DNA of 64,000 nt from positions 1 to 64,000 of the forward strand of contig NZ_LSIC01000055.1 of assembly GCF_001556045.1 (NCBI RefSeq). Direction: 5' to 3'. Below the pieces are notes generated by a model. It searched no databases. It was not told the origin of the DNA and saw only the letters and a program-made list of their open reading frames with translations. Below are positions 37,569 through 48,757 of this stretch, in pieces. This DNA comes from Bradyrhizobium sp. CCH5-F6 (GTDB lineage: Bacteria; Pseudomonadota; Alphaproteobacteria; Rhizobiales; Xanthobacteraceae). The position numbers were made by a program, and so were the translations under genes. The stretch's first letter is position 1; each line of letters begins with the position of its first letter.

Positions 37569-38705
37569 ATGACCCCGTCCCGCATTCATCGCCTTACGCT
37601 GACGCATTTCCGCAATTATCGGGCGGCGGGGCTCGAGACGGAGGCTGACATGGTGGCGCTGGTCGGGCCCAACGGGGCGGGGAAGACCAATTGCATCGAG
37701 GCGATCTCGTTCCTGTCGCCGGGCCGCGGCCTGCGCCGCGCGACGCTGGAAGACGTCGCCGACAACCAGGGTGACGGCTCCTGGGCGGTGTCGGCGCAGG
37801 TCGAGGGCGCGCTGGGGCTGGCCACGCTCGGCACCGGCATCGACGCGCCGCGCGCCGACAGCTCGGTGAGCCGACGCTGCCGCATCGACCGCGAGCCGGT
37901 GGGTTCTGCCAGCGCCTTCGGCGATCACATCCGCATGGTGTGGCTGACGCCGGCGATGGACGGACTGTTCATGGGGGCGGCCTCCGAGCGGCGGCGTTTC
38001 TTCGACCGCCTGGTGCTCGCGATCGACAGCGAGCATTCCAGCCGGATCAACGCACTCGAGCGTTCGCTGCGCTCGCGCAACCGTCTGCTGGAGACGCGCA
38101 ATTACGACGACCATTGGTGCGACGCGATCGAGCGCGAGACGGCGGAGCTTGCGGTCGCGGTCGCGGCAACGCGCGGCCAGACCGCGGCAAGGCTCACCGG
38201 CATGCTCAATGCGCGCGCGCAGGCTTCCGCCTTCCCGTCTGCGCAAATCGCGCTCGACGGCTGGATGGAGAACGCGCTGCTCAGCGAGACCGCGACGTCG
38301 GTCGAGGACCGCTACCGGCAGATCCTGCGCGACAACCGCCCGCGCGATGCGATTGCCGGCCGCACCACCGACGGCCCGCACCTCACCGACCTCCAGGTCG
38401 TCTATGCGCCGAAGAGCATGCCGGCGCGCGATGCCTCCACCGGCGAGCAGAAGGCGCTTCTGATCGGCCTCGTGCTGGCGCATGCGACGCTGGTCGCCGA
38501 GATGACCGGCATCGTGCCGCTGCTGCTGCTCGACGAGGTGGTCGCGCATCTCGACCCGAACCGGCGCGCAGCGCTGTTCGACGAGCTGAAGAAGCTCGGC
38601 GCGCAGGTCTGGCTGACCGGTGCGGATCCTGCGGCCTTCGCCGAGATCGGCGCGGGCGGCGAAGTCTTTGACGTCGAGAGCGGACGAGTCTCGGCCCGAA
38701 GGTAG
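37569..38705 (+). CDS. recF: DNA replication and repair protein RecF
   Basis: A 378-residue SMC-like ATPase that loads RecA at gaps. It has an N-terminal LTHFRNYRAAGLE, Walker A GPNGAGKTN, ABC signature region STGEQKALLIGLVLAHA and Walker B PLLLLDEVVAHLD. It is in the conserved dnaN-recF-gyrB order, with extra genes inserted on both sides. Confidence 0.95.
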   Translation: MTPSRIHRLTLTHFRNYRAAGLETEADMVALVGPNGAGKTNCIEAISFLSPGRGLRRATLEDVADNQGDGSWAVSAQVEGALGLATLGTGIDAPRADSSVSRRCRIDREPVGSASAFGDHIRMVWLTPAMDGLFMGAASERRRFFDRLVLAIDSEHSSRINALERSLRSRNRLLETRNYDDHWCDAIERETAELAVAVAATRGQTAARLTGMLNARAQASAFPSAQIALDGWMENALLSETATSVEDRYRQILRDNRPRDAIAGRTTDGPHLTDLQVVYAPKSMPARDASTGEQKALLIGLVLAHATLVAEMTGIVPLLLLDEVVAHLDPNRRAALFDELKKLGAQVWLTGADPAAFAEIGAGGEVFDVESGRVSARR

Positions 38706-38814
38706 GCCGCCACATTGAACCCGCCCGTTTCCGGCCGCGACTAGCTGCGTGAGGCTGCAAGATGCGGCCATCGCGCAGGAATTCAGACATGCGCGACATC
38801 CTTGGAGCGTGAGC

Positions 38815-39558
38815 ATGGCGACGGTGGGGCGTGGAGCGCAAGCTCCGGCACGATGGCAACTCATTGCGTGCGGCCTCGCGCTCATGGGAAGCTGCCTGCT
38901 CGCGGCGAGTGCCGGCGCCTTCGTGTCGAATCTGCCGCCGCTGTTCTCGACCGCGCTCACGCTGGACCCTGCTGCCAGGCTGCCTGCGCCGACCCGCTAC
39001 AGCTATCGCGGAATCCACACCACGGTGATGCCCGGCATCGAAACGCCGCTCCGGACCAGGCTCGAAGCCCGCGTGCCCGCAATGCTCGGTGACGTCCTGA
39101 CTTTCTATCGGACCGAGCTTCGAAAGCTCGGTTGGCAGGAACGGCAGGAGGACGCGGTGGTCACCGCCGATCACGCGCGCCTCGCCTTCGTCTCTCCGAT
39201 CGGGCCGGCCGCACTGCAGCTCGACCGCGATGGCGGCAGCACCTCGGTGCATCTCGTGCAGAAGAATTCGGACGTCGCGGCCCGGGCGAACGTGCTGCCT
39301 GAACCCGGCCAGGCGAAGCTGGTGTTCAGCAACATCGGCGAGAACGAGGCCGTGCTCACGATCAACGAGCGGACCATCCCGCGCCCGGCCGGCACCAACG
39401 CCGTCGCGCTGGACCTCGTGCCCGGCAAATATTCTTACGGACTGAGCGTGCGGGGTCGTCCGGTCACCACGAACATGCTCGCCGTCGCAGCCGGCGATAC
39501 CTGGGAGCTCGCGGTCGGGCGCGACGGAGCGGCGTGGCCGCCGCTCCAGCTGTATTGA
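38815..39558 (+). CDS. Exported protein with one FYR/GW module and a beta-sandwich-like tail
   Basis: A 247-residue protein of unknown function. After a basic start (MATVGRGAQAPARWQ) comes a hydrophobic segment IACGLALMGSCLLAASAGAFV, a signal peptide or anchor. The module MLGDVLTFYRTELRKLGWQER is followed by a C-terminal domain of about 95 residues ending WPPLQLY. It corresponds to the last third of the next gene (39695), including the N-terminal RRGAQAPARW-like stretch, so the two are a tandem duplication. No enzyme motif is seen. Confidence 0.78.
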   Translation: MATVGRGAQAPARWQLIACGLALMGSCLLAASAGAFVSNLPPLFSTALTLDPAARLPAPTRYSYRGIHTTVMPGIETPLRTRLEARVPAMLGDVLTFYRTELRKLGWQERQEDAVVTADHARLAFVSPIGPAALQLDRDGGSTSVHLVQKNSDVAARANVLPEPGQAKLVFSNIGENEAVLTINERTIPRPAGTNAVALDLVPGKYSYGLSVRGRPVTTNMLAVAAGDTWELAVGRDGAAWPPLQLY

Positions 39559-39694
39559 GCTCCGGCTTCCACCCGCGCCGCCTGTTGAACCTGCCCGGTT
39601 CCTGCCGCGACTTCTGGTCTGAGGCCGCGCCGATGTTGCCGCGGCCTGCAATTGCGCGGGCATGAAGCCGCGCCCAAATCCAGGAGTTTTGACG

Positions 39695-41851
39695 ATGCCG
39701 ATGATCCGGCGCGGGGCGCAAGCCCCGGCAAGATGGCTGTTGCTTGCCTGCGGCATTCTCGCGATGGCGAGCACTTCCCGTCACGCGAGCGCGGCAGACG
39801 ACGGCATCGTCGACGTCCATACCCTGCCGCGGCCGGACGGCGCGGTGGAGGACACCTCGCGCGCGGACACCCATCGTGTGACATACACCCTGCCGGGCGG
39901 GGTTGCCGCCGCGTCGGAGGCCATCAGGAAGCTGATGAGCGCGGACGGCTGGGTGCCCTATGTATACCCGCTGGACGAGAATAGCTCTGCGCTGGCCTTC
40001 AAGAAGGGACGGCAGGGGCTCCGTGCCTCCTTCACCCAAGCCCGCGGGCAGTCCGCCGTGTCCTACACGCCGAACCGGATCTATTCCAACGTGCCGTTTC
40101 CGGAGGGTGCGACCGAACTCGTGTTCGACGAGACCCGGCCCTATCTCGGCTGCATCGCGCCCGGCGCGCTGGATGCGACCTCCGATTTCTTCGGGAGGGA
40201 GATGGCGGCCATGGGATGGCGCAAGCTCACGGCCGAGACGGCGGCCCGCTGGCCGAACGCCGATCTCGGCGAGACCGTCCCAAACGGGGTGCGCGCCTTC
40301 TACGACCATCCCGGCGGCGACACGACGCATTTCTACAAGCAGAAGCCGGTGATGCTGACCCTGACGCGCCGCGACGACGGCCGCACCAATGTCGAGATCC
40401 GCGTGGCGCCGTTCGCGCTGCCCGAGGCGCTCGAGGCCGACGATGACATGGCCGGCCTGCCGCGGCCCAAGCCGACCAAATCCGCGAGGAGCCTCGGCGG
40501 CGCGAGCTCCAACAAGCGCGAGATGTCGGCGGCCGCGATGGCCGAGCTGCCTGCGGTGCTCGCCTTCTATCGTCGCGAGCTCGCTGCGCGCGGCTGGCAG
40601 GAGGATGGCAAGGCACCGCTCGCGCCCGGCGACGATGTCGCGATCAATATCTCCTCGGCGGAAGAGACCGGCGTGCTGCGGCTCGGCCGCAAATATGATT
40701 TCACCATGATCAGCCTGACCGCGCAGGTGAAGGAATCAGCGCTGGCCGCCCGCGCCAAGGCGAAGAAGGAGGCCGATGCGAGGTTCCTCGGCGATGCCTT
40801 GGGTGCGGCTCAGCAGCTCATTGCTGCCGATGAGGCCAGGCGCAAGACGCAGGCGGCTTCCCTGTCCGATGCGCCGCTCAATGTGCTCGCCGACAGCAAG
40901 ACGCCGGTGCCGCTGCCCGAAAACGCCGAAGCCGTGAGGTTCGAAGGCGCCGATGGCCGGCTGGAATTCTCCTCGGCGTCGAGCGTGAAGGCGCTCAGCA
41001 CCTTCTATCGTTCCGCGCTGAAGGGCTCCGGCTGGAAGGAGCAGCCCTCCGTCATCAACCAGCCCAACATGGCGGTGATGGCGTTCTCCAGGGGCGGCAA
41101 GTCGATCTCGATGACCGTGATGCAGATGGGGCCGAAGGTGAATGTCCGCGCCAATGGCTCGGGCCTGGTGACGGAAGCGGCCAAGCCGGCGGCCAGCGCG
41201 GAGGTGGAGGTACAGGCCAAATCCTCCGAGCCGCTCAAGCCCGATCCCGAATCCCAGCTCCCCGTGCCGACGCAGCGTTCGTCGAAATCGTTCGCCACCA
41301 CGAAGATGCCGGGCAACGAGGCGCCATTCCGCCGCGAGCTGACGGCCAACATCCCGGCCCCGCTCGGCGACGTCCTCGCCTTCTACCGTGCGGAGCTGTC
41401 CAAGCTCGGCTGGCAGGAGAAGACCGAGGGCGCGACAGTGTCGGCAGAACGCGCGCAGATCGACTTCACCTCGCCGCAAGGCCCGGCCGTGCTCAAGCTC
41501 GGCCGCGCCAGGGGCGAAACCACGGTCACTCTGGCGCAGAAGAATGCGGACGCCGCGGCCAAGGCGGACATCATGCCGAAGGCGGGGCAAGCGAGGCTCA
41601 TGCTCGGAAACATGGGAGCAGGCGAGGCGTCGCTGACGATCAACAAGCAGACGGTGAAAATCGCGGCCGGCGCCGGCGGTCCGAATTCGCCGAAGGGCCC
41701 GATGCTGGACCTGCCGCCCGGCAAGCACCAATACGCGCTGCGCCTGTCCGGACGCCCAGTCCACACCGAGACCCTGACGGTTGCTGCCGGCGAAGCCTGG
41801 GGCCTTCTGGTCGGCCCGAGCGGGGACGTGCTGCCGCTTCAAATGTACTGA
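39695..41851 (+). CDS. Exported protein with five FYR/GW modules, unknown function
   Basis: A 718-residue protein with signal sequence MPMIRRGAQAPARWLLLACGILAMASTSRHASA. Five copies of a unit (P-x-P ... FYR-x-E-L ... G-W-x-E) can be read. Two are degenerate (GWVPY near residue 85 and FFGREMAAMGWRKL near 168) and three are clear (FYRRELAARGWQED near 293, FYRSALKGSGWKEQ near 438, FYRAELSKLGWQEK near 565). An Ala/Lys-rich helical stretch lies at 350-385. A C-terminal domain (about 630-718) carries DLPPGKHQYALRLSGRP and VAAGEAWGLLVGP. The function is not known; the architecture suggests a periplasmic binding or scaffold protein. Confidence 0.82.
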   Translation: MPMIRRGAQAPARWLLLACGILAMASTSRHASAADDGIVDVHTLPRPDGAVEDTSRADTHRVTYTLPGGVAAASEAIRKLMSADGWVPYVYPLDENSSALAFKKGRQGLRASFTQARGQSAVSYTPNRIYSNVPFPEGATELVFDETRPYLGCIAPGALDATSDFFGREMAAMGWRKLTAETAARWPNADLGETVPNGVRAFYDHPGGDTTHFYKQKPVMLTLTRRDDGRTNVEIRVAPFALPEALEADDDMAGLPRPKPTKSARSLGGASSNKREMSAAAMAELPAVLAFYRRELAARGWQEDGKAPLAPGDDVAINISSAEETGVLRLGRKYDFTMISLTAQVKESALAARAKAKKEADARFLGDALGAAQQLIAADEARRKTQAASLSDAPLNVLADSKTPVPLPENAEAVRFEGADGRLEFSSASSVKALSTFYRSALKGSGWKEQPSVINQPNMAVMAFSRGGKSISMTVMQMGPKVNVRANGSGLVTEAAKPAASAEVEVQAKSSEPLKPDPESQLPVPTQRSSKSFATTKMPGNEAPFRRELTANIPAPLGDVLAFYRAELSKLGWQEKTEGATVSAERAQIDFTSPQGPAVLKLGRARGETTVTLAQKNADAAAKADIMPKAGQARLMLGNMGAGEASLTINKQTVKIAAGAGGPNSPKGPMLDLPPGKHQYALRLSGRPVHTETLTVAAGEAWGLLVGPSGDVLPLQMY

Positions 41852-44650
<2,799 letters not shown>

Positions 44651-44670
44651 GGCCGTTGGCATTGGATGGT

Positions 44671-44710
44671 CGTCATGCCCGGGTCGAGCCCGCTTGTCCC
44701 GGCCATGACG
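44671..44710. repeat. Dispersed palindromic repeat (cgtcatgcccggg family)
   Basis: CGTCATGCCCGGGTCGAGCC and TTGTCCCGGCCATGACG face each other. It lies 21 bp after the gyrB stop and matches the outer arms of 35453-35555. It may act as a transcript end. Confidence 0.8.
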
Positions 44711-44802
44711 ATGTGGGTGCACATCGGCTGAACCTCACCACCCGCCATTGCGACGAAACGGCGTGACCCACAAGGCCAATTCCGGCCGGGAAGCCTCGCG
44801 CC

Positions 44803-45270
44803 ATGACCGCCTCTGCAACGACCAGTTCCGCCGCGCCCTCACGCCGCCTCGGCATCATCGGCAGCATTGTCGGCATGCTGGCGCTGATGGCGGCTGTGCT
44901 TCCGCATTGGGTCGTGCCGATGGTATTTCCGCCGCCGCCGGCGGACAAGGTGATCGTCGACACCGGACACCGCATCAAGGACCGCATCGTCGCGAAGGTG
45001 AAAGGCGTGGAGTATCAGGCTCCGAAGGTCGAGAAGTCGGCTGGACGAAGTTGGAGTGAAACCGGGTCGGTCACAGCGATCTCGCTCGGCCTGCTCGCCA
45101 TCCTGTTCTCGGTCCTTGCCCTGGTGTTCCGCGAAGAGAGGCTCCTGGCCGGCGTGGCGGCCGCACTCGGGACCGGCGCGATCGCCATCGAGATCTCCTT
45201 TCTGGCCATGGGCCTCTTGATGCTGATCGTGATCCTTTATGTGGTGGCCAACATCATCGGCTTGTTCTAA
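44803..45270 (+). CDS. Hypothetical membrane protein with about four helices
   Basis: A 155-residue protein with helices near 17-43, 90-107, 113-125 and 130-153 and a soluble loop containing two Lys-rich stretches (RIKDRIVAKVKG). It is placed between gyrB and murA. The family is not recognised. Confidence 0.78.
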   Translation: MTASATTSSAAPSRRLGIIGSIVGMLALMAAVLPHWVVPMVFPPPPADKVIVDTGHRIKDRIVAKVKGVEYQAPKVEKSAGRSWSETGSVTAISLGLLAILFSVLALVFREERLLAGVAAALGTGAIAIEISFLAMGLLMLIVILYVVANIIGLF

Positions 45271-45410
45271 ACGCCCGTGTCAGCGGACTGTTCGGGTCCA
45301 ATGAGCGGCGCTCCGCCGCGACAAGTGCAGAATTGCTACCCTGCTCAATTCTCGGTAGTTTCCGCCTCCGAAGCAGCCCGCCCCACCGCAACAGGACGGA
45401 GAGAACCGAC

Positions 45411-46703
45411 GTGGCGCCCATCCAATACATCGTCGAGGGCGGTCACCGGCTCTCGGGCTCGATCGAGCCGTCCGGCAACAAGAACTCGGCGCTGCCGATC
45501 ATCGCCGCCGCGCTGCTCACCGAGCATCCGGTCACGCTCGAGAACGTGCCGCGCATCCGCGACACCGAGACGCTGGTCGAGCTGATCCGCTCGGTCGGCG
45601 CGTCAGCGGAATGGGCGGCCCGCAATACGCTTCACATCCATGCCAAGAGCATCCGCGCAGCCGATCTCGACCCCGAGCTCTGCGTGCGCATCCGCGCCTC
45701 CATCCTGCTCGCCGGGCCCCTGCTCGCCCGCTGCGGCGAAGTGATGCTGCCGCCGCCGGGCGGCGACGTCATCGGCCGCCGCCGTCTGGACACGCATGTG
45801 CTGGCGCTGGAGCAGTTGGGCGCAAAGGTCACCGCGACCGACCGGCTCGAATTTCGAGCGCCCAAGCTCGCCGGCGCGGACGTGTTCCTGGACGAGCCGA
45901 GCGTCACCGCGACGGAGAATGCCCTGGTCGCGGCGGTCGCCGCCGAGGGCGTCACCTATCTGCGCAACGCGGCCTCCGAGCCCCATGTGCAGGACCTCGC
46001 CAATTTCCTCGTGGCGCTCGGCGCGAAGATCGAGGGCATAGGCACCAACACCATGATCGTGCATGGGCCGGCGACGCTGGGAGAGGCGACCTACCGAATC
46101 CAGCCCGACCACATCGAGGTCGGCTCGCTGATCGGCCTTGCCGCCGTGACACGCTCGCCGCTGCGCATCACCCGCGCCGGCATCGAGCATCTGCGCTCGA
46201 TCCGCATGGGTTTCGAGCGGCTCGGCATCGTCTGCCGCGTGGAGGGCGACGATCTCATCGTGCCCTCCAATCAAACATTGAAGATCCAGGACGATTTCGG
46301 CGGCCATGTGCCCAAGCTGGAGGACCAGCCCTGGCCGGCCTTCCCGGCCGACCTGATGTCGATCGCGATCGTCACCGCCACACAATGCGAGGGCGTGATC
46401 CTGATGTTCGAGAAGATGTTCGAATCGCGGATGTTCTTCGTCGACAAGCTGATCGCGATGGGCGCCCGCATCGTGCTGTGCGACCCGCACCGCGCCATCA
46501 TCGCCGGTCCCAGCCGCCTGCACGGCGCGACGATGACGTCGCCCGACATCCGCGCCGGCATGGCGATGCTGCTCGCCGCCGTCTGCGCCGAGGGCACCTC
46601 CACCATCAACAATGCCGATCAGATCGAGCGCGGCTACGAGCGGATCGAGGAACGGCTGAACGCGCTCGGCGCGAGGATCACGCGCGTGCCGGCACGTACC
46701 TGA
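45411..46703 (+). CDS. murA: MurA-type enolpyruvyl transferase with Asp at the catalytic Cys position
   Basis: A 430-residue UDP-N-acetylglucosamine 1-carboxyvinyltransferase homologue, first committed step of peptidoglycan precursor synthesis. It has SGNKNSALPIIAA (Lys/Asn of the active site), RASILLAGPLLAR and GGDVIGRRRLDTH. In most MurA proteins the last motif is GGCxIGxRPxDLH; here Asp119 stands in place of the Cys attacked by fosfomycin, while the nearby Arg is kept. The late Asp in FPADLMS is also present. The start is GTG 45411 with GGAGAG before it. It could be a second, specialised MurA copy. Confidence 0.88.
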   Translation: MAPIQYIVEGGHRLSGSIEPSGNKNSALPIIAAALLTEHPVTLENVPRIRDTETLVELIRSVGASAEWAARNTLHIHAKSIRAADLDPELCVRIRASILLAGPLLARCGEVMLPPPGGDVIGRRRLDTHVLALEQLGAKVTATDRLEFRAPKLAGADVFLDEPSVTATENALVAAVAAEGVTYLRNAASEPHVQDLANFLVALGAKIEGIGTNTMIVHGPATLGEATYRIQPDHIEVGSLIGLAAVTRSPLRITRAGIEHLRSIRMGFERLGIVCRVEGDDLIVPSNQTLKIQDDFGGHVPKLEDQPWPAFPADLMSIAIVTATQCEGVILMFEKMFESRMFFVDKLIAMGARIVLCDPHRAIIAGPSRLHGATMTSPDIRAGMAMLLAAVCAEGTSTINNADQIERGYERIEERLNALGARITRVPART

Positions 46704-46802
46704 AGCGCGATGCGATCGGGATGAATCGTCATCGCGCTTTGGGTTGTCGGTGAAGCACGATCCTCTCCGAAAAGCCGCTGCGGACTTTTCCGGATCATGC
46801 TT
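46701..46802. repeat. Dispersed repeat (gaagcgcgatg ... ggatcatgctt family)
   Basis: An element of about 100 bp immediately after murA: AAGCGCGATG with CATCGCGCTT facing inward, then AAAAGCCGCTGCGGACTTTTC and GGATCATGCTTTGG. I recall this as a common intergenic element of Bradyrhizobium, but no second copy lies in the window. The hairpin may end the murA transcript. Confidence 0.55.
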
Positions 46803-46814
46803 TGGCCCACCATC

Positions 46815-47117
46815 CTATTTTGGCGGGTTCGCGTCGAAAGCCTGTTTGCAGGCCGCGGACAAGCTCGCGTAATTGTCGCCGAGGCATTTGCGAATGCGGC
46901 CGCCCCCGGGCATCGTTCCCGCGCAGAAGCGCGAATAGTCCGCCTTGCAGGCCTGCTTCGCCTCGGTCCGCGCGTCCTGCGCGGAAGCTTGCGACAGAAA
47001 CAGCACCAGAAGCGCGATCAAGCTCGCGGCCGCAAGAGCCGCACGCACATAGACGGGAGCACGCCGCGAGAAACTCACCGCCGGTCCGCTCGCCGCCCTG
47101 CCAAATCGTTGCACCAT
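46815..47117 (-). CDS. Exported GLG1-type cysteine-rich protein
   Basis: A 100-residue protein with a hydrophobic signal segment (AALAAASLIALLVLFLSQASAQ), then ACKADYSRFCAGTMPGGGRIRKCLGDNYASLSAACKQAF, the Cys-rich Golgi/FGFR repeat pattern with four Cys. RBS GGAGATGAT precedes the ATG. It follows the metal-sensor-like gene by 78 bp on the same strand and may belong to that operon. Confidence 0.82.
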   Translation of the reverse strand: MVQRFGRAASGPAVSFSRRAPVYVRAALAAASLIALLVLFLSQASAQDARTEAKQACKADYSRFCAGTMPGGGRIRKCLGDNYASLSAACKQAFDANPPK

Positions 47118-47195
47118 ATCATCTCCACCAATTCGCAGACATCGATGTAGGTGATACGCCTGGACGGACCGAATCCCTCGTTCACTCTGCGCGGC

Positions 47196-47639
47196 TCAGC
47201 GAAAATAGCCGCCGACGAGTTGGCGGCGTCCTTTCGGTGAAATTCGCTCCAGCATCTCGACGAAGGTCGCAACGACGACGTCGCCTATCTTCAACCGCTT
47301 GTCGCGGGCATCCGCCACGGCCGCCTGCAGCTCAGCCTTGTCCAGATTCGTCTGCGCCGCCGCCTTCATGGCCTTGATCAGCGCATGCCGGTACTCGGTC
47401 TGAAGAGGCAGCAGCTCGGCCTCCTTGCCGTGATAGATGGTCCACAGGATCTCCGCATCGTCCTTCGGCAATCTATCCGCGACGCGCTCGATCATCCGAA
47501 GCGGCAGACCCGCGCCCGGCACGAGCCCGCCGGGCGCCAGCCATTGCACCGTGACGTAGGTGAACAGGACGACATTGGCGCAGAGCGACAGCAACATCAG
47601 CGCCCGCAGGCCGGATGACGATTCTCGCCAGAACTTCAT
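47196..47639 (-). CDS. Periplasmic heavy-metal sensor-like protein (Metal_resist/CnrX type)
   Basis: A 147-residue protein with one N-terminal helix (LRALMLLSLCANVVLFTYVTVQWL) and a helical periplasmic part similar to CnrX/ZraP-type sensors (LPKDDAEILWTIYHGKEAELLPLQTEYRHALIKAMKAA, LQAAVADARDKRL). Its ATG 47639 overlaps the stop of the upstream gene (ATGA), so it is coupled to the anti-sigma-like gene. Confidence 0.82.
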   Translation of the reverse strand: MKFWRESSSGLRALMLLSLCANVVLFTYVTVQWLAPGGLVPGAGLPLRMIERVADRLPKDDAEILWTIYHGKEAELLPLQTEYRHALIKAMKAAAQTNLDKAELQAAVADARDKRLKIGDVVVATFVEMLERISPKGRRQLVGGYFR

Positions 47640-48061
47640 TGGACCGATCCATAACCGATTGCGTAGACGTCGAAGACGCCGCTCAAGACCGACAAGGGGT
47701 CCGATGCCGGACGAACATAGGGTGCCGCGCCCGCGAGCCACGCGCCCACCATCACCGAGCAGGCGAGACTTGCGGCTGGCACGAGCGCCCGCGAGAGCAG
47801 GAAGCGATGCCATGGCTGCGACCGCCGCGGCTGGATGGCGGCAATTCTTTGCAGGACGAGGAAGCTGGAACGCTCGGCGCGGGCGGCCTCAATCTCCGGA
47901 GCCGCGGCAAAGAGACGATCGAGGCGCGCCTGCTCATCAAGGACGCGCTCGCCTTCCAAGGTCGCCGCGAACTGCCGCGCGGCATCGCGCGTTGCGGCGG
48001 GCCAGCGCTCGATGTCGCCGCCCCACGTCTCCGCCAACCGTCTGAACTGATCGAGCGTCAT
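47636..48061 (-). CDS. Anti-sigma-like membrane protein
   Basis: A 141-residue protein: a soluble N-terminal domain (MTLDQFRRLAETWGGDIERWPAATRDAARQFAATLEGERVLDEQARLDRLF), one hydrophobic helix (LVPAASLACSVMVGAWLAG) near residue 105, and a short outer tail. Cytoplasmic helix then membrane segment is the plan of anti-sigma factors. It overlaps the sigma gene before it and the sensor gene after it by ATGA. The role is inferred from context; it has no zinc-binding anti-sigma (HxxxCxxC) motif. Confidence 0.78.
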   Translation of the reverse strand: MTLDQFRRLAETWGGDIERWPAATRDAARQFAATLEGERVLDEQARLDRLFAAAPEIEAARAERSSFLVLQRIAAIQPRRSQPWHRFLLSRALVPAASLACSVMVGAWLAGAAPYVRPASDPLSVLSGVFDVYAIGYGSVQ

Positions 48062-48618
48062 GCGAAACTCCCCGTGTCTTGTATTTTCTGAACGCTTTCC
48101 TTGAGTGCGGCGCGGGCGCGGCCGAGCAGCGATTCGAACGCCTTCGCGCTGAGATTCATCGCCTCTGCCGCTTCCTGGCCGCTCAGCCCTTCCATATGGA
48201 AGAGCGCGATCGCGCCACGTTGACGGTCCGACAAGCTCGCCATCGCGCGCTGGAGCAGGCGGCTTTCCTCCGCCGCGATCATGCTTTCGACCGCGTGCGG
48301 CGCCGTATCGGGCACGTCGCCCGCCTCATCGAGGGGCTGGAAGCTGCGCCGTCTCGTGCGGTCGAACGTCAGGTTGAGCACGATCCGGTAGAGCCAGGTC
48401 GTGAACTTCGCGACCTGCGGATCGAATGAAGCCGCGTGGGACCAGACACGCAGGAACGCCTCCTGGCCGATATCGTCGGCCTCGACCGGATCGCGGACGA
48501 TCCGCTGCGCGACCCGCAGCGCCCGCGGCATGTGGCGCCGCATCAGGATGCGAAACGCATGCTGCTGCCGCGCCGAAACCTCCACCATCAAGGCCTCGTC
48601 CGATGGCTCTTCCGTCAT
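48058..48618 (-). CDS. ECF-type RNA polymerase sigma factor
   Basis: A 186-residue sigma factor with region 2 (FRILMRRHMPRALRVAQRIVRDPVEADDIGQEAFLRVW ... KFTTWLYRIVLNLTFDRTRRR) and region 4 (LSDRQRGAIALFHMEGLSGQEAAEAMNLSAKAFESLLGRARAALKE). Region 3 is absent, as in ECF factors. ATG 48618 is used; in-frame sequence upstream to 48819 is open, with another ATG at 48696. It heads a coupled unit with the anti-sigma-like and sensor genes, comparable with cnrH-Y-X. Confidence 0.9.
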   Translation of the reverse strand: MTEEPSDEALMVEVSARQQHAFRILMRRHMPRALRVAQRIVRDPVEADDIGQEAFLRVWSHAASFDPQVAKFTTWLYRIVLNLTFDRTRRRSFQPLDEAGDVPDTAPHAVESMIAAEESRLLQRAMASLSDRQRGAIALFHMEGLSGQEAAEAMNLSAKAFESLLGRARAALKESVQKIQDTGSFA

Positions 48619-48757
48619 CTCGACCTGTTGCCCTGGCCTGCGGTCATCGTTGCTGCGGAGTGCGTCCCGGTCCCGGCCAGGGGAGATATGCCGCATGGCC
48701 GGCACGCAGCGCCGCTTCAATTGAGGCACCTGCGGCAACAAGCCGCGACCGCCCGTG

